Of a stretch of DNA of 5,167 nt, positions 1 to 4,520 are shown one piece after another; position 1 is the first letter of the stretch, and each line of letters starts with the position of its first letter. This stretch comes from Natronomonas sp. GTDB taxonomy: Archaea > Halobacteriota > Halobacteria > Halobacteriales > Haloarculaceae. The notes beneath the pieces were generated by a model. The model saw only the letters and a list, made by a program, of their open reading frames with translations, searched no databases and was not told where the DNA came from. Location of the stretch: assembly GCA_007121575.1 (NCBI GenBank), contig SKKJ01000310.1, forward strand, positions 1 to 5,167. Direction: 5' to 3'. The position numbers and the translations under genes were made by a program.

Positions 1-731
1 CTCATTATGAGTTTTCCGTCGACGGTACTGTGGAGAAATCGACGGCGTACAACGCGACAATCAACAGTTATGATCAAATTCACGACGACGGGACTGTCAC
101 CGGACGGACGACGAACGAACCGGACTCCTTTAGCTTCACCGGGAACCTGCTTGATTTCGAAGCCGACAATGACGTGGTGGTGTATATAAATGGCGAGGAG
201 GTCGATCCGGTATCACTAGCTACAGACACGATCACGATCGTCGGTAACGGCGAGACAGCACACTACGAGTTCTCGGTCGACGGTACGGTGGAGAAATCGA
301 CAGCGTATGGCGGAACGATCAATGGCTATGACCGGATCCACGATGACGGGCGAGTGTCGGGGCGGACGACGAACGAACCGGACTCGTTCGCCTTCACGGG
401 AACGCTCGTTGATTTCGAAACCGACAACGACGTGACCGTCTATCTGAATGGAGACGAGATCGATCCGGCTCTCCTCGGCAAATCGATCATAACGATCGTC
501 GGAAAGGGATCAACAGCGCACTATGAATTCTCCGTTGATGGTGCTGTAGAGAAGTCAACGGCGCACGGTGGGACGATCAACAGCTACGATCGAATTCACG
601 ACGGTGGTCGGGTGACGGGGCGAACGACGAACGAACCAGACAGCTTTCTGTGCACTGGAATCATAACGTCGTTCGAGGCCGACGCCCCCGTTGACATATA
701 CATCGACGGGGAGTCGGTCGATCTGCAGTAA
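1..731 (+). CDS. C-terminal part of a haloarchaeal tandem-repeat, probably secreted or surface protein (5' truncated)
   Basis: The reading frame is already open at base 3 (the first two bases finish a codon) and ends at TAA 729-731, so this is the 3' end of a longer gene. A GTG at 30 lies inside a repeat and is not the real start. The visible 242 residues are tandem copies of an 86-residue unit (exact 258-bp period). Each unit runs from an ITIVG strand through HYEFSVDG, VEKSTA, IHDDG, GRTTNEPDSF and a final VYxNGEExDP strand. The alternating polar/hydrophobic pattern and Gly/Asp turns suggest an all-beta fold. Similar units occur, from memory, at the C-termini of haloarchaeal exported proteins, often after beta-helix or enzyme domains, so an extracellular binding or structural role is inferred. 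The signal peptide and any catalytic domain would lie off the window. The last unit ends at SVDLQ. The gene converges on the zinc-finger gene with a 16-bp gap. Function unknown. Confidence 0.85.
   Translation, partial: HYEFSVDGTVEKSTAYNATINSYDQIHDDGTVTGRTTNEPDSFSFTGNLLDFEADNDVVVYINGEEVDPVSLATDTITIVGNGETAHYEFSVDGTVEKSTAYGGTINGYDRIHDDGRVSGRTTNEPDSFAFTGTLVDFETDNDVTVYLNGDEIDPALLGKSIITIVGKGSTAHYEFSVDGAVEKSTAHGGTINSYDRIHDGGRVTGRTTNEPDSFLCTGIITSFEADAPVDIYIDGESVDLQ
3..728 (+). repeat. Tandem 258-bp (86-aa) coding repeat: one partial and two complete domain copies
   Basis: The HYEFSVDG motif starts at 3, 261 and 519, exactly 258 bp apart. Taking ITIVG as the domain start gives copy 1 (partial) to about 230, copy 2 at 231-488 and copy 3 at 489-728. 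Each domain has about 80 residues, and copies 1 and 2 are followed by a linker of about 6 residues after the VDP/IDP end. By eye, copies 1 and 2 share about 64 of 86 residues, and copies 2 and 3 about 47 of 70. Conservation is strongest in VEKSTA and GRTTNEPDSF and weakest in the linker and the strand before the end. Many differences are synonymous third-base changes, so the duplication is not very recent and the protein sequence is under selection. Confidence 0.93.
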
Positions 732-747
732 ATGACCCTTCTCCTCA

Positions 748-990
748 TCACTTCACGCGCGTTTCAATGCTGAAATCATGTACCGAGTGGAGATCATCGC
801 CGCGTCCCGCCCCGTCACAGTCGTCGTTCGGGCACGTGTAATACCACCCGTCCCGCGTTGCCCTCCGTTCCGAAAACCGCCCTCCACAGCGCTTACAGAT
901 GAGCGCCTCGGCAGAGCAGGTATCACGGTGGAGTTCATACTGGAGTTCGTTTGTGAACGTCCGTTTACAGTTTCGGCACGTGTATGTCAT
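748..990 (-). CDS. Small two-motif zinc-finger protein, 80 aa
   Basis: Unnamed small zinc-binding protein of a kind common in haloarchaea; its role is unknown. Two metal motifs are visible. The first is C5-x2-C8-x12-H21-x3-C25, a C2HC finger with the helix-like stretch NELQYELHRDTC. The second is C32-x2-C35-x17-C53-x4-C58, a zinc ribbon containing the aromatic DGWYYTCP. A tail with three acidic residues and H68/H71 follows. The frame stays open upstream to an ATG at 1071 (107 aa), but I prefer the ATG at 990. The first finger begins at its fourth residue, the 27 extra residues look like promoter DNA, and a TATA-like box is centred 27 bp upstream of 990. It could be a transcription factor, a nucleic-acid-binding accessory protein or a protein-protein adaptor. 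It converges on the repeat-protein gene and diverges from tyrS. Confidence 0.8.
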   Translation of the reverse strand: MTYTCRNCKRTFTNELQYELHRDTCSAEALICKRCGGRFSERRATRDGWYYTCPNDDCDGAGRGDDLHSVHDFSIETRVK

Positions 991-1014
991 ACGTAAGACT
1001 CTGAGATCAAATTC

Positions 1015-1020
1015 CTTATA
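1015..1020 (-). promoter_or_regulatory. TATA-like box of the zinc-finger gene
   Basis: On the minus strand this reads TATAAG within CATCTATAAGGAATTTG, centred about 27 bp upstream of the ATG at 990. That is the spacing expected if transcription begins at the start codon (leaderless mRNA). A second A/T-rich stretch, TTTATAAT at about 1053-1060, lies too far upstream for this start. It might serve the longer 107-residue reading frame, but it is not correctly spaced for that either. Confidence 0.55.
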
Positions 1021-1137
1021 GATGTCCGTTCGTTCACCGGTAGTCGAATCGATTATAAAAGGTAGGTTCATCGAATCGGCTGGTTATACACCGTTGTGAA
1101 GCGTATGCGGCAATGTTACTCCGACACAGACGAATCA

Positions 1138-1145
1138 CTTTAATG
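1138..1145 (+). promoter_or_regulatory. Possible second, upstream TATA-like box before tyrS
   Basis: CTTTAATG resembles a haloarchaeal TATA element and would place a start site near 1169, just before the in-frame ATG at 1178. If used, it gives either a leader of about 84 nt ahead of the ATG at 1253 or a tyrosyl-tRNA synthetase with 25 extra N-terminal residues. The box is seen in sequence; its use is speculative. Confidence 0.3.
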
Positions 1146-1222
1146 TCGCCTGATCGGCCGCTGCGATATCATCACCAATGAGTCAATTGTCATCGAGTCA
1201 CATCGGTGGCCGCACCCGAACG

Positions 1223-1228
1223 TTTTAT
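1223..1228 (+). promoter_or_regulatory. TATA-like box of tyrS (leaderless)
   Basis: TTTTAT in CGAACGTTTTATCGG is centred 27.5 bp upstream of the ATG at 1253, with a purine-containing BRE-like segment before it. The spacing fits a leaderless transcript and is the main reason for choosing 1253 as the tyrS start. Confidence 0.6.
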
Positions 1229-1252
1229 CGGCCGTCTCACGGAACCACGGTC

Positions 1253-2290
1253 ATGGACACGGTCGAACGGACCGAACTGGTGACGCGATTCACCGAGGAA
1301 GTCATAGAGGTCGCCGAGATCGAGGAGCTGTTCGAAGAACGCGACACACCGAGCGCTTACATCGGCTACGCCCCGACTGGGGAGATGCACATCGGCCATT
1401 TCACGACGATGCGAAAGCTCGCCGATTTCATCGAGGCCGGAGTAGACGTGACGGTACTCATCGCGGACCTTCACGCCCATCTGGACGACGCGAAGAGTCC
1501 GTTTGAGCTCTTAGATGCTCGATCAGCGTATTATGAAACGGCAATTCGGTCGATGATCGAAGCCGCGGGTGCCGATCCCGACGCAGTCTCGTTCGTTCGC
1601 GGAACGGAGTTCCAACTTGAAGAGCCCTATACGATGGATCTCTACCGTACGCTCGCGGAGACGACGCTTTCGCGTGCACAGCGCGCGGGAAGCGAAGTCG
1701 TCAGACAATCTGACAACCCGAAACTTGGGGGACTCGTCTACACGCTCATGCAGGCGCTCGATGTCGCCGCACTCGACGCGGACATCGCCTACGGCGGGAT
1801 CGATCAGCGTGGCATCTACATGCTCGCCCGCGAGCAGTTGCCGGATCTCGGATACGAGAAGCCGTCCTGTGTGTTTGCTCCGCTTTTATCGGGCCTCTCC
1901 GGTGGAAAGATGTCCGCTTCCGAGGCCGGCTCGAAGATCAACCTCACTGACGACGATGAGGACGTCCGATCGAAAATCAACGGAGCGTACTGTCCCGCAG
2001 GAGAAATCGAAGGCAATGGCGTCTTGGAATACCTCCGTTTCCTCGTGTTCCCCGTCTTTGAGGAACGTGAGCAGCCGTTCACCGTCGAACGGCCGGAAAA
2101 GTACGGCGGTGATCTCGAATACGATGAATACGATCCGCTTGAAGCGGATTACGTCTCCGGTGAACTCCACCCTGCTGATCTCAAACCGGCCGCATCGGCG
2201 GCTATCTCCGATGTTATCGATCCGGTCCGAACACAGTTGCTCGAGGAACCGGAACTCCTTGAATCGGCGTATCCTGAGACGCACGGTTGA
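1253..2290 (+). CDS. tyrS: Tyrosine--tRNA ligase (TyrRS), archaeal/eukaryotic type, 345 aa
   Basis: Class Ic aminoacyl-tRNA synthetase that activates tyrosine with ATP and charges tRNA-Tyr in the cytoplasm. The catalytic Rossmann fold carries HIGH at 46-49 and the second signature as KMSAS at 219-223. Residues matching the Methanocaldococcus jannaschii tyrosine pocket (Y32, Y151, Q155, D158, Q173) appear at Y36, Y163, Q167, D170 and Q185; for the last four the offset is a constant 12. The Asp and Tyr residues argue for tyrosine rather than tryptophan. The C-terminal part has AYCPAGEIEGNG, the RPEKYGGDL segment and the ELHPADLK motif shared by archaeal and eukaryotic TyrRS. Length is normal for a haloarchaeal enzyme and there is no bacterial S4 domain. 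The frame extends to an ATG at 1178, but those 25 residues have no family counterpart that I recall and contain the promoter. The gene is monocistronic and converges on hxlR. Confidence 0.93.
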   Translation: MDTVERTELVTRFTEEVIEVAEIEELFEERDTPSAYIGYAPTGEMHIGHFTTMRKLADFIEAGVDVTVLIADLHAHLDDAKSPFELLDARSAYYETAIRSMIEAAGADPDAVSFVRGTEFQLEEPYTMDLYRTLAETTLSRAQRAGSEVVRQSDNPKLGGLVYTLMQALDVAALDADIAYGGIDQRGIYMLAREQLPDLGYEKPSCVFAPLLSGLSGGKMSASEAGSKINLTDDDEDVRSKINGAYCPAGEIEGNGVLEYLRFLVFPVFEEREQPFTVERPEKYGGDLEYDEYDPLEADYVSGELHPADLKPAASAAISDVIDPVRTQLLEEPELLESAYPETHG

Positions 2291-2338
2291 GCGGAAAAGC
2301 AGCCGTTTGGCTCCAACCGTTCTACGAAGTCGGTCGCG

Positions 2339-2665
2339 TTACAATCCGTCGATCCACTCGTCCGCCCACGATTCGATCTCATCGAAGACGGGACATAGCG
2401 ATTCACCTTTCTCGGTCAGCGAATAGTACGTCGCAACGGGGGCATCTTCTTCGAGGCGTCGATCGACGAATCCGCTCGACTGGAGATCATCGAGCACGCG
2501 GGAGAGCGTTCGAGAGTTCGCGTTGGTCGATCGCTTGAGCTCGTTGAATCGTTTCTCGCCTTCCTGAAGGTCGTGTAAGACGAGCAATCGCCATTTCGAT
2601 CCGATCTGCTCCATCGATTCGACGACGGGACAGGCCGATTCGACCTGTTGTTCAACGTTTGACAT
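2339..2665 (-). CDS. HxlR-family (DUF24) winged-helix transcriptional regulator, 108 aa
   Basis: HxlR proteins are small dimeric DNA-binding regulators, some of them thiol-based sensors of electrophiles or oxidants. This one has the usual length and layout. An N-terminal ACPVV segment carries C12. The KWRLLVLHDLQ helix lies at about 24-34, F40NELKR at 40-45, the recognition helix at about 50-65 (NANSRTLSRVLDDLQSSG) and the wing at about 66-83, ending in YYSLTEKG. A C-terminal dimerisation helix ends in WADEWIDGL. A second cysteine, C91, sits in LCPVF. C12 occupies the position of the redox-active N-terminal Cys of the Bacillus YodB/HypR proteins, but it is widely conserved in the family and does not prove sensing. 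The gene diverges from the DoxX-like gene across a 205-bp region with an inverted repeat and heptamer repeats, so autoregulation and control of that neighbour are plausible. The start is set by a TATA-like box 26.5 bp upstream. Confidence 0.9.
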   Translation of the reverse strand: MSNVEQQVESACPVVESMEQIGSKWRLLVLHDLQEGEKRFNELKRSTNANSRTLSRVLDDLQSSGFVDRRLEEDAPVATYYSLTEKGESLCPVFDEIESWADEWIDGL

Positions 2666-2671
2666 GGGAGT

Positions 2672-2678
2672 TCATACG
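2672..2678 (+). repeat. TCATACG heptamer, copy 1 (hxlR core promoter)
   Basis: TCATACG, part of a 13-bp stretch TCATACGGTGTCG that recurs with one mismatch at 2774-2786. It lies between the hxlR TATA-like box and its ATG. It is a candidate regulator half-site. Confidence 0.4.
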
Positions 2679-2687
2679 GTGTCGTCG

Positions 2688-2695
2688 AATAAATA
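2688..2695 (-). promoter_or_regulatory. TATA-like box of hxlR (leaderless)
   Basis: The minus strand reads TATTTATT, centred 26.5 bp upstream of the ATG at 2665, which fits a leaderless mRNA. One TCATACG heptamer (2672-2678) lies between this box and the start codon, where bound protein could block initiation. Confidence 0.6.
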
Positions 2696-2715
2696 GGCAC
2701 GCCGTGTACGCAACC

Positions 2716-2744
2716 GAGTGAATCGAAGGTCATCCGATTCACTC
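2716..2744. promoter_or_regulatory. Perfect 10-bp inverted repeat, candidate operator
   Basis: The arms GAGTGAATCG (2716-2725) and CGATTCACTC (2735-2744) are exact reverse complements, separated by 9 bases. The centres are 19 bp apart, about two helical turns, as expected for a dimeric winged-helix regulator. The site lies 20 bp upstream of the hxlR TATA-like box and about 80 bp upstream of the doxX-like one. It is not followed by a T run and lies upstream of both genes, so it is unlikely to be a terminator. The likely binder is the adjacent HxlR protein, by inference. Confidence 0.55.
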
Positions 2745-2773
2745 CGTCGACTGACGACCGTTACGACGATCCG

Positions 2774-2780
2774 TCATACG
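2774..2780 (+). repeat. TCATACG heptamer, copy 2
   Basis: TCATACG within TCATACGGTATCG (2774-2786). It forms an inverted pair with the CGTATGA at 2806-2812, centres 32 bp apart (about three helical turns), just upstream of the doxX-like TATA-like box. Confidence 0.4.
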
Positions 2781-2805
2781 GTATCGCTCTCCGTTTCGAT
2801 GTATG

Positions 2806-2812
2806 CGTATGA
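2806..2812 (-). repeat. TCATACG heptamer, copy 3 (inverted)
   Basis: CGTATGA on the plus strand is the exact reverse complement of TCATACG. It ends 11 bp before the TATAAC box of the doxX-like gene, so it sits at the edge of where the basal factors would bind. Confidence 0.4.
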
Positions 2813-2823
2813 ATTATCATCCC

Positions 2824-2829
2824 TATAAC
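2824..2829 (+). promoter_or_regulatory. TATA-like box of the doxX-like gene (short leader)
   Basis: TATAAC in CCCTATAACAAAG predicts a start site near 2853, leaving a leader of about 18 nt before the ATG at 2871. No A/T-rich box occurs at the leaderless spacing for 2871, and I see no strong Shine-Dalgarno sequence. Confidence 0.45.
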
Positions 2830-2870
2830 AAAGCTGTCCGATCTCAACAGCCCTCTCAGGTACGAGTTTA

Positions 2871-3338
2871 ATGTCTTCGAGGGATGCGATATTTAGACTT
2901 CAGGCGATCGTCGGTCGACTCAAGCGAATCGATGAAGCCGTCGTCCGATGGATGAATCGTTGGAGTGTCCCGGCGTTGCGAATCACTCTCGCCGTCGTTT
3001 TTATTTGGTTCGGTTCGCTCAAAGTCTTCGGACTCTCTCCGGCGGAGGACCTGATTGCGGCAACGGTGTACGCCGTTCCGCCGGACGTCTTTATCCCGAT
3101 CCTTGGCGTGTGGGAGGTCTGTATCGGTCTCTGTTTGCTTTATCGACCCCTGATTCGAATCGGGCTCCTGTTGCTGTTCGTTCAGCTACCCGGTACGTTT
3201 CTCCCGATCGTGCTCCTTCCACACGTCGTCTTCACCGCGTTCCCGTACGGATTGACCGTCGAGGGACAATACATCATCAAGAACTTGGTGATCATCGGAG
3301 CGGCACTGAGTGTCGGTGGCGCGTTTCGTGACCGATAA
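2871..3338 (+). CDS. DoxX/DUF417-like four-helix membrane protein, 155 aa
   Basis: Small integral membrane protein. A basic, amphipathic N-terminus of about 32 residues precedes four hydrophobic segments at about 33-55, 72-92, 95-118 and 135-152. The pattern LAVVFIWFGSLK at 40-51, WEVCIGLCLLY at 81-91 and EGQYIIKNLVIIGAAL at 131-146 is typical of the DoxX-like superfamily (DoxX, YkgB/RclC DUF417). Characterised relatives include the small subunit of archaeal thiosulfate:quinone oxidoreductase, Bacillus CatD and MhqP (quinone/catechol stress) and RclC (reactive chlorine resistance). The exact substrate here cannot be read from the sequence. Cysteines C84 and C88 lie one helical turn apart in the second segment. 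There is no DoxA/TQO partner nearby. The gene is divergent from hxlR and probably under its control, which favours a redox or electrophile-stress role. It converges on moaA with a 47-bp gap. The ATG at 2871 is the first in the frame after the promoter. Confidence 0.8.
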   Translation: MSSRDAIFRLQAIVGRLKRIDEAVVRWMNRWSVPALRITLAVVFIWFGSLKVFGLSPAEDLIAATVYAVPPDVFIPILGVWEVCIGLCLLYRPLIRIGLLLLFVQLPGTFLPIVLLPHVVFTAFPYGLTVEGQYIIKNLVIIGAALSVGGAFRDR

Positions 3339-3385
3339 TTGTTTATAGACGCTTTGAAGATACGTTTCGAAACTCAGTGATTCGT

Positions 3386-4375
3386 TCAGGCGATCGTCGA
3401 TGACAGATACTTCTCGTTGAAAACCCACTCGCCATCCTCGTCTTTGATCATATACTCGCCGTAGTACGGGACCCGCTCGTCGACCGTCTGTTTGAATGCA
3501 TCACGAATCTCCGGTTTAGACATCTCCCCCATACTTTTGAGATCGTCGTTTCGGTTGAGACAGCCTTTCAGATAGCCCTCGTGCGTAACGCGAACCCGGT
3601 GGCAGTTCGCACAGAAATCGGCGTTTCCGACCGGATCGACGATCTCTACCATTCCGCCCGGGATCTCCGGATCGTCCTCTCCAACATAGTATCGGTTTCG
3701 GCCGTGCATTTCGCGGCGTTCGATTCGATCCGCTTGTTCCGCGAGCCATTCGTGAACGCGTTCGATATCGACCGCCCATTCCGGACGGCCAGCGAGTTCG
3801 GGCATGTACTCGATGAGTTGCAGCTGCAACCCTTCGTTTTCGGCGACGTGATCTACCATTTCGGGGACGTACCCAGCGGTTTTCTCGAACACGACCATAT
3901 TGAGTTTAACCGGTGCAAGTCCGGCCGCTAATGCGGCGTCGATCCCGGCCATTACATCGTCGTATGCGGTACTTTTGGTTACCTCACGGAACGCTTTGGG
4001 CGAGAGGGCGTCTTGGGAGATGTTGACCCGTTCGAGGCCGGCGTCGGCGAGTGTCTCGGCTCGTTCGGGCAGGAACGTCCCGTTCGTTGTCAGCGATGTT
4101 TCGATCGTCGCCGGTGTCCGGTGAATGATCTCTTCGAGGTCTTCACGAAGCATCGGCTCTCCTCCCGTAAATTTCGCTTTCCGCACCCCGAACTCCGCGG
4201 CGACTTCCAAAAACCGAACGACATCGTCGGTCGACATCTCTTCGTCCGCTGGCTCCATCGGCCCGCGTGTATCGCCGAGACCTTCGTTGTGACAGTAAAC
4301 GCAATCGAAATTACACCGGTCGGTGAGAGATATTCTGACCCCGCTGGTCTCTCGACCGAATCCGTCTTCAAGCAT
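3386..4375 (-). CDS. moaA: GTP 3',8-cyclase MoaA (molybdenum cofactor biosynthesis), 329 aa
   Basis: Radical-SAM enzyme of the first step of molybdopterin synthesis: it converts GTP to 3',8-cyclo-7,8-dihydro-GTP, which MoaC then processes. The SAM-cluster motif is C21-x3-C25-x2-C28, followed by the SAM-binding GGEP at 71-74 and TTNGT at 96-100. The second, substrate-side [4Fe-4S] cluster is C255-x2-C258-x13-C272, with R260 and R262 in CHRVR matching the conserved Arg pair, and R14 before the first cluster. The VKLNMV segment at 156-161 and the LQLIEYMPE segment at 185-193 are also typical. The length is that of the family. The C-terminus ends YLSSTIA, without the double glycine found at the end of well-studied MoaA proteins. 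A TATA-like box 27.5 bp upstream supports the ATG at 4375. It is a single gene, divergent from mrp; no other moa/moe gene is in the window. Confidence 0.95.
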   Translation of the reverse strand: MLEDGFGRETSGVRISLTDRCNFDCVYCHNEGLGDTRGPMEPADEEMSTDDVVRFLEVAAEFGVRKAKFTGGEPMLREDLEEIIHRTPATIETSLTTNGTFLPERAETLADAGLERVNISQDALSPKAFREVTKSTAYDDVMAGIDAALAAGLAPVKLNMVVFEKTAGYVPEMVDHVAENEGLQLQLIEYMPELAGRPEWAVDIERVHEWLAEQADRIERREMHGRNRYYVGEDDPEIPGGMVEIVDPVGNADFCANCHRVRVTHEGYLKGCLNRNDDLKSMGEMSKPEIRDAFKQTVDERVPYYGEYMIKDEDGEWVFNEKYLSSTIA

Positions 4376-4398
4376 GTTCTATCCTTCGAGTATGGATG

Positions 4399-4406
4399 CT
4401 TAAAAT
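4399..4406 (-). promoter_or_regulatory. TATA-like box of moaA (leaderless)
   Basis: The minus strand reads ATTTTAAG, with the TTTTAA core (4400-4405) centred 27.5 bp upstream of the ATG at 4375. A GCGTCG stretch precedes it in the BRE position. The 145-bp region shared with mrp shows no obvious dyad or molybdate-type operator by eye. Confidence 0.6.
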
Positions 4407-4490
4407 CGACGCCAAAACGGCCACTGTCGTAATTGATTTTGGTTACGTCAGGTCTGCGTGGTGTGTGATTCAGATTGAGCAGTCATAACG

Positions 4491-4496
4491 CTTATC
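4491..4496 (+). promoter_or_regulatory. TATA-like box of the mrp gene (leaderless)
   Basis: CTTATC in AACGCTTATCGACGG is centred 27.5 bp upstream of the ATG at 4521, the same spacing as for four other genes here. It is a weaker match to a TATA consensus than the moaA box. Confidence 0.5.
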
Positions 4497-4520
4497 GACG
4501 GTTGCGAACCTACGGCGAAT

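Noticed and set aside
1..731. Tandem repeat considered as a CRISPR array or mobile-element repeat
   Set aside because: The 258-bp units are coding, in frame and diverged mainly at silent positions, with no short repeats and spacers and no terminal inverted repeats.
732..747. Pyrimidine-rich stretch in the 16-bp gap between the repeat gene and the zinc-finger gene, considered as a terminator
   Set aside because: The run is mixed C and T, not a T run, there is no hairpin, and it is too short to judge by eye.
991..1252. Possible tRNA, riboswitch or T-box-like leader ahead of tyrS
   Set aside because: No cloverleaf, conserved tRNA arms or regulatory RNA core could be found. The A/T-rich boxes explain the visible signals.
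1569..2426. Long plus-strand open frame of 285 codons overlapping tyrS
   Set aside because: It is a shadow of tyrS in another frame. Its translation is rich in Ser, Arg and Thr with no domain, unlike acidic haloarchaeal proteins, while tyrS is unambiguous.
3364..3373. Perfect palindrome GTTTCGAAAC in the doxX-like/moaA convergent gap, considered as a terminator
   Set aside because: It has no loop-forming spacer, is A/T-rich in the stem and has no T run after it. A 10-bp palindrome of this kind can arise by chance.
4013..4432. Plus-strand open frame of 139 codons opposite the moaA start
   Set aside because: It lies antisense to conserved moaA codons, including the CxxxCxxC motif, has no recognisable domain, and has Cys/Arg-rich composition typical of an antisense shadow.
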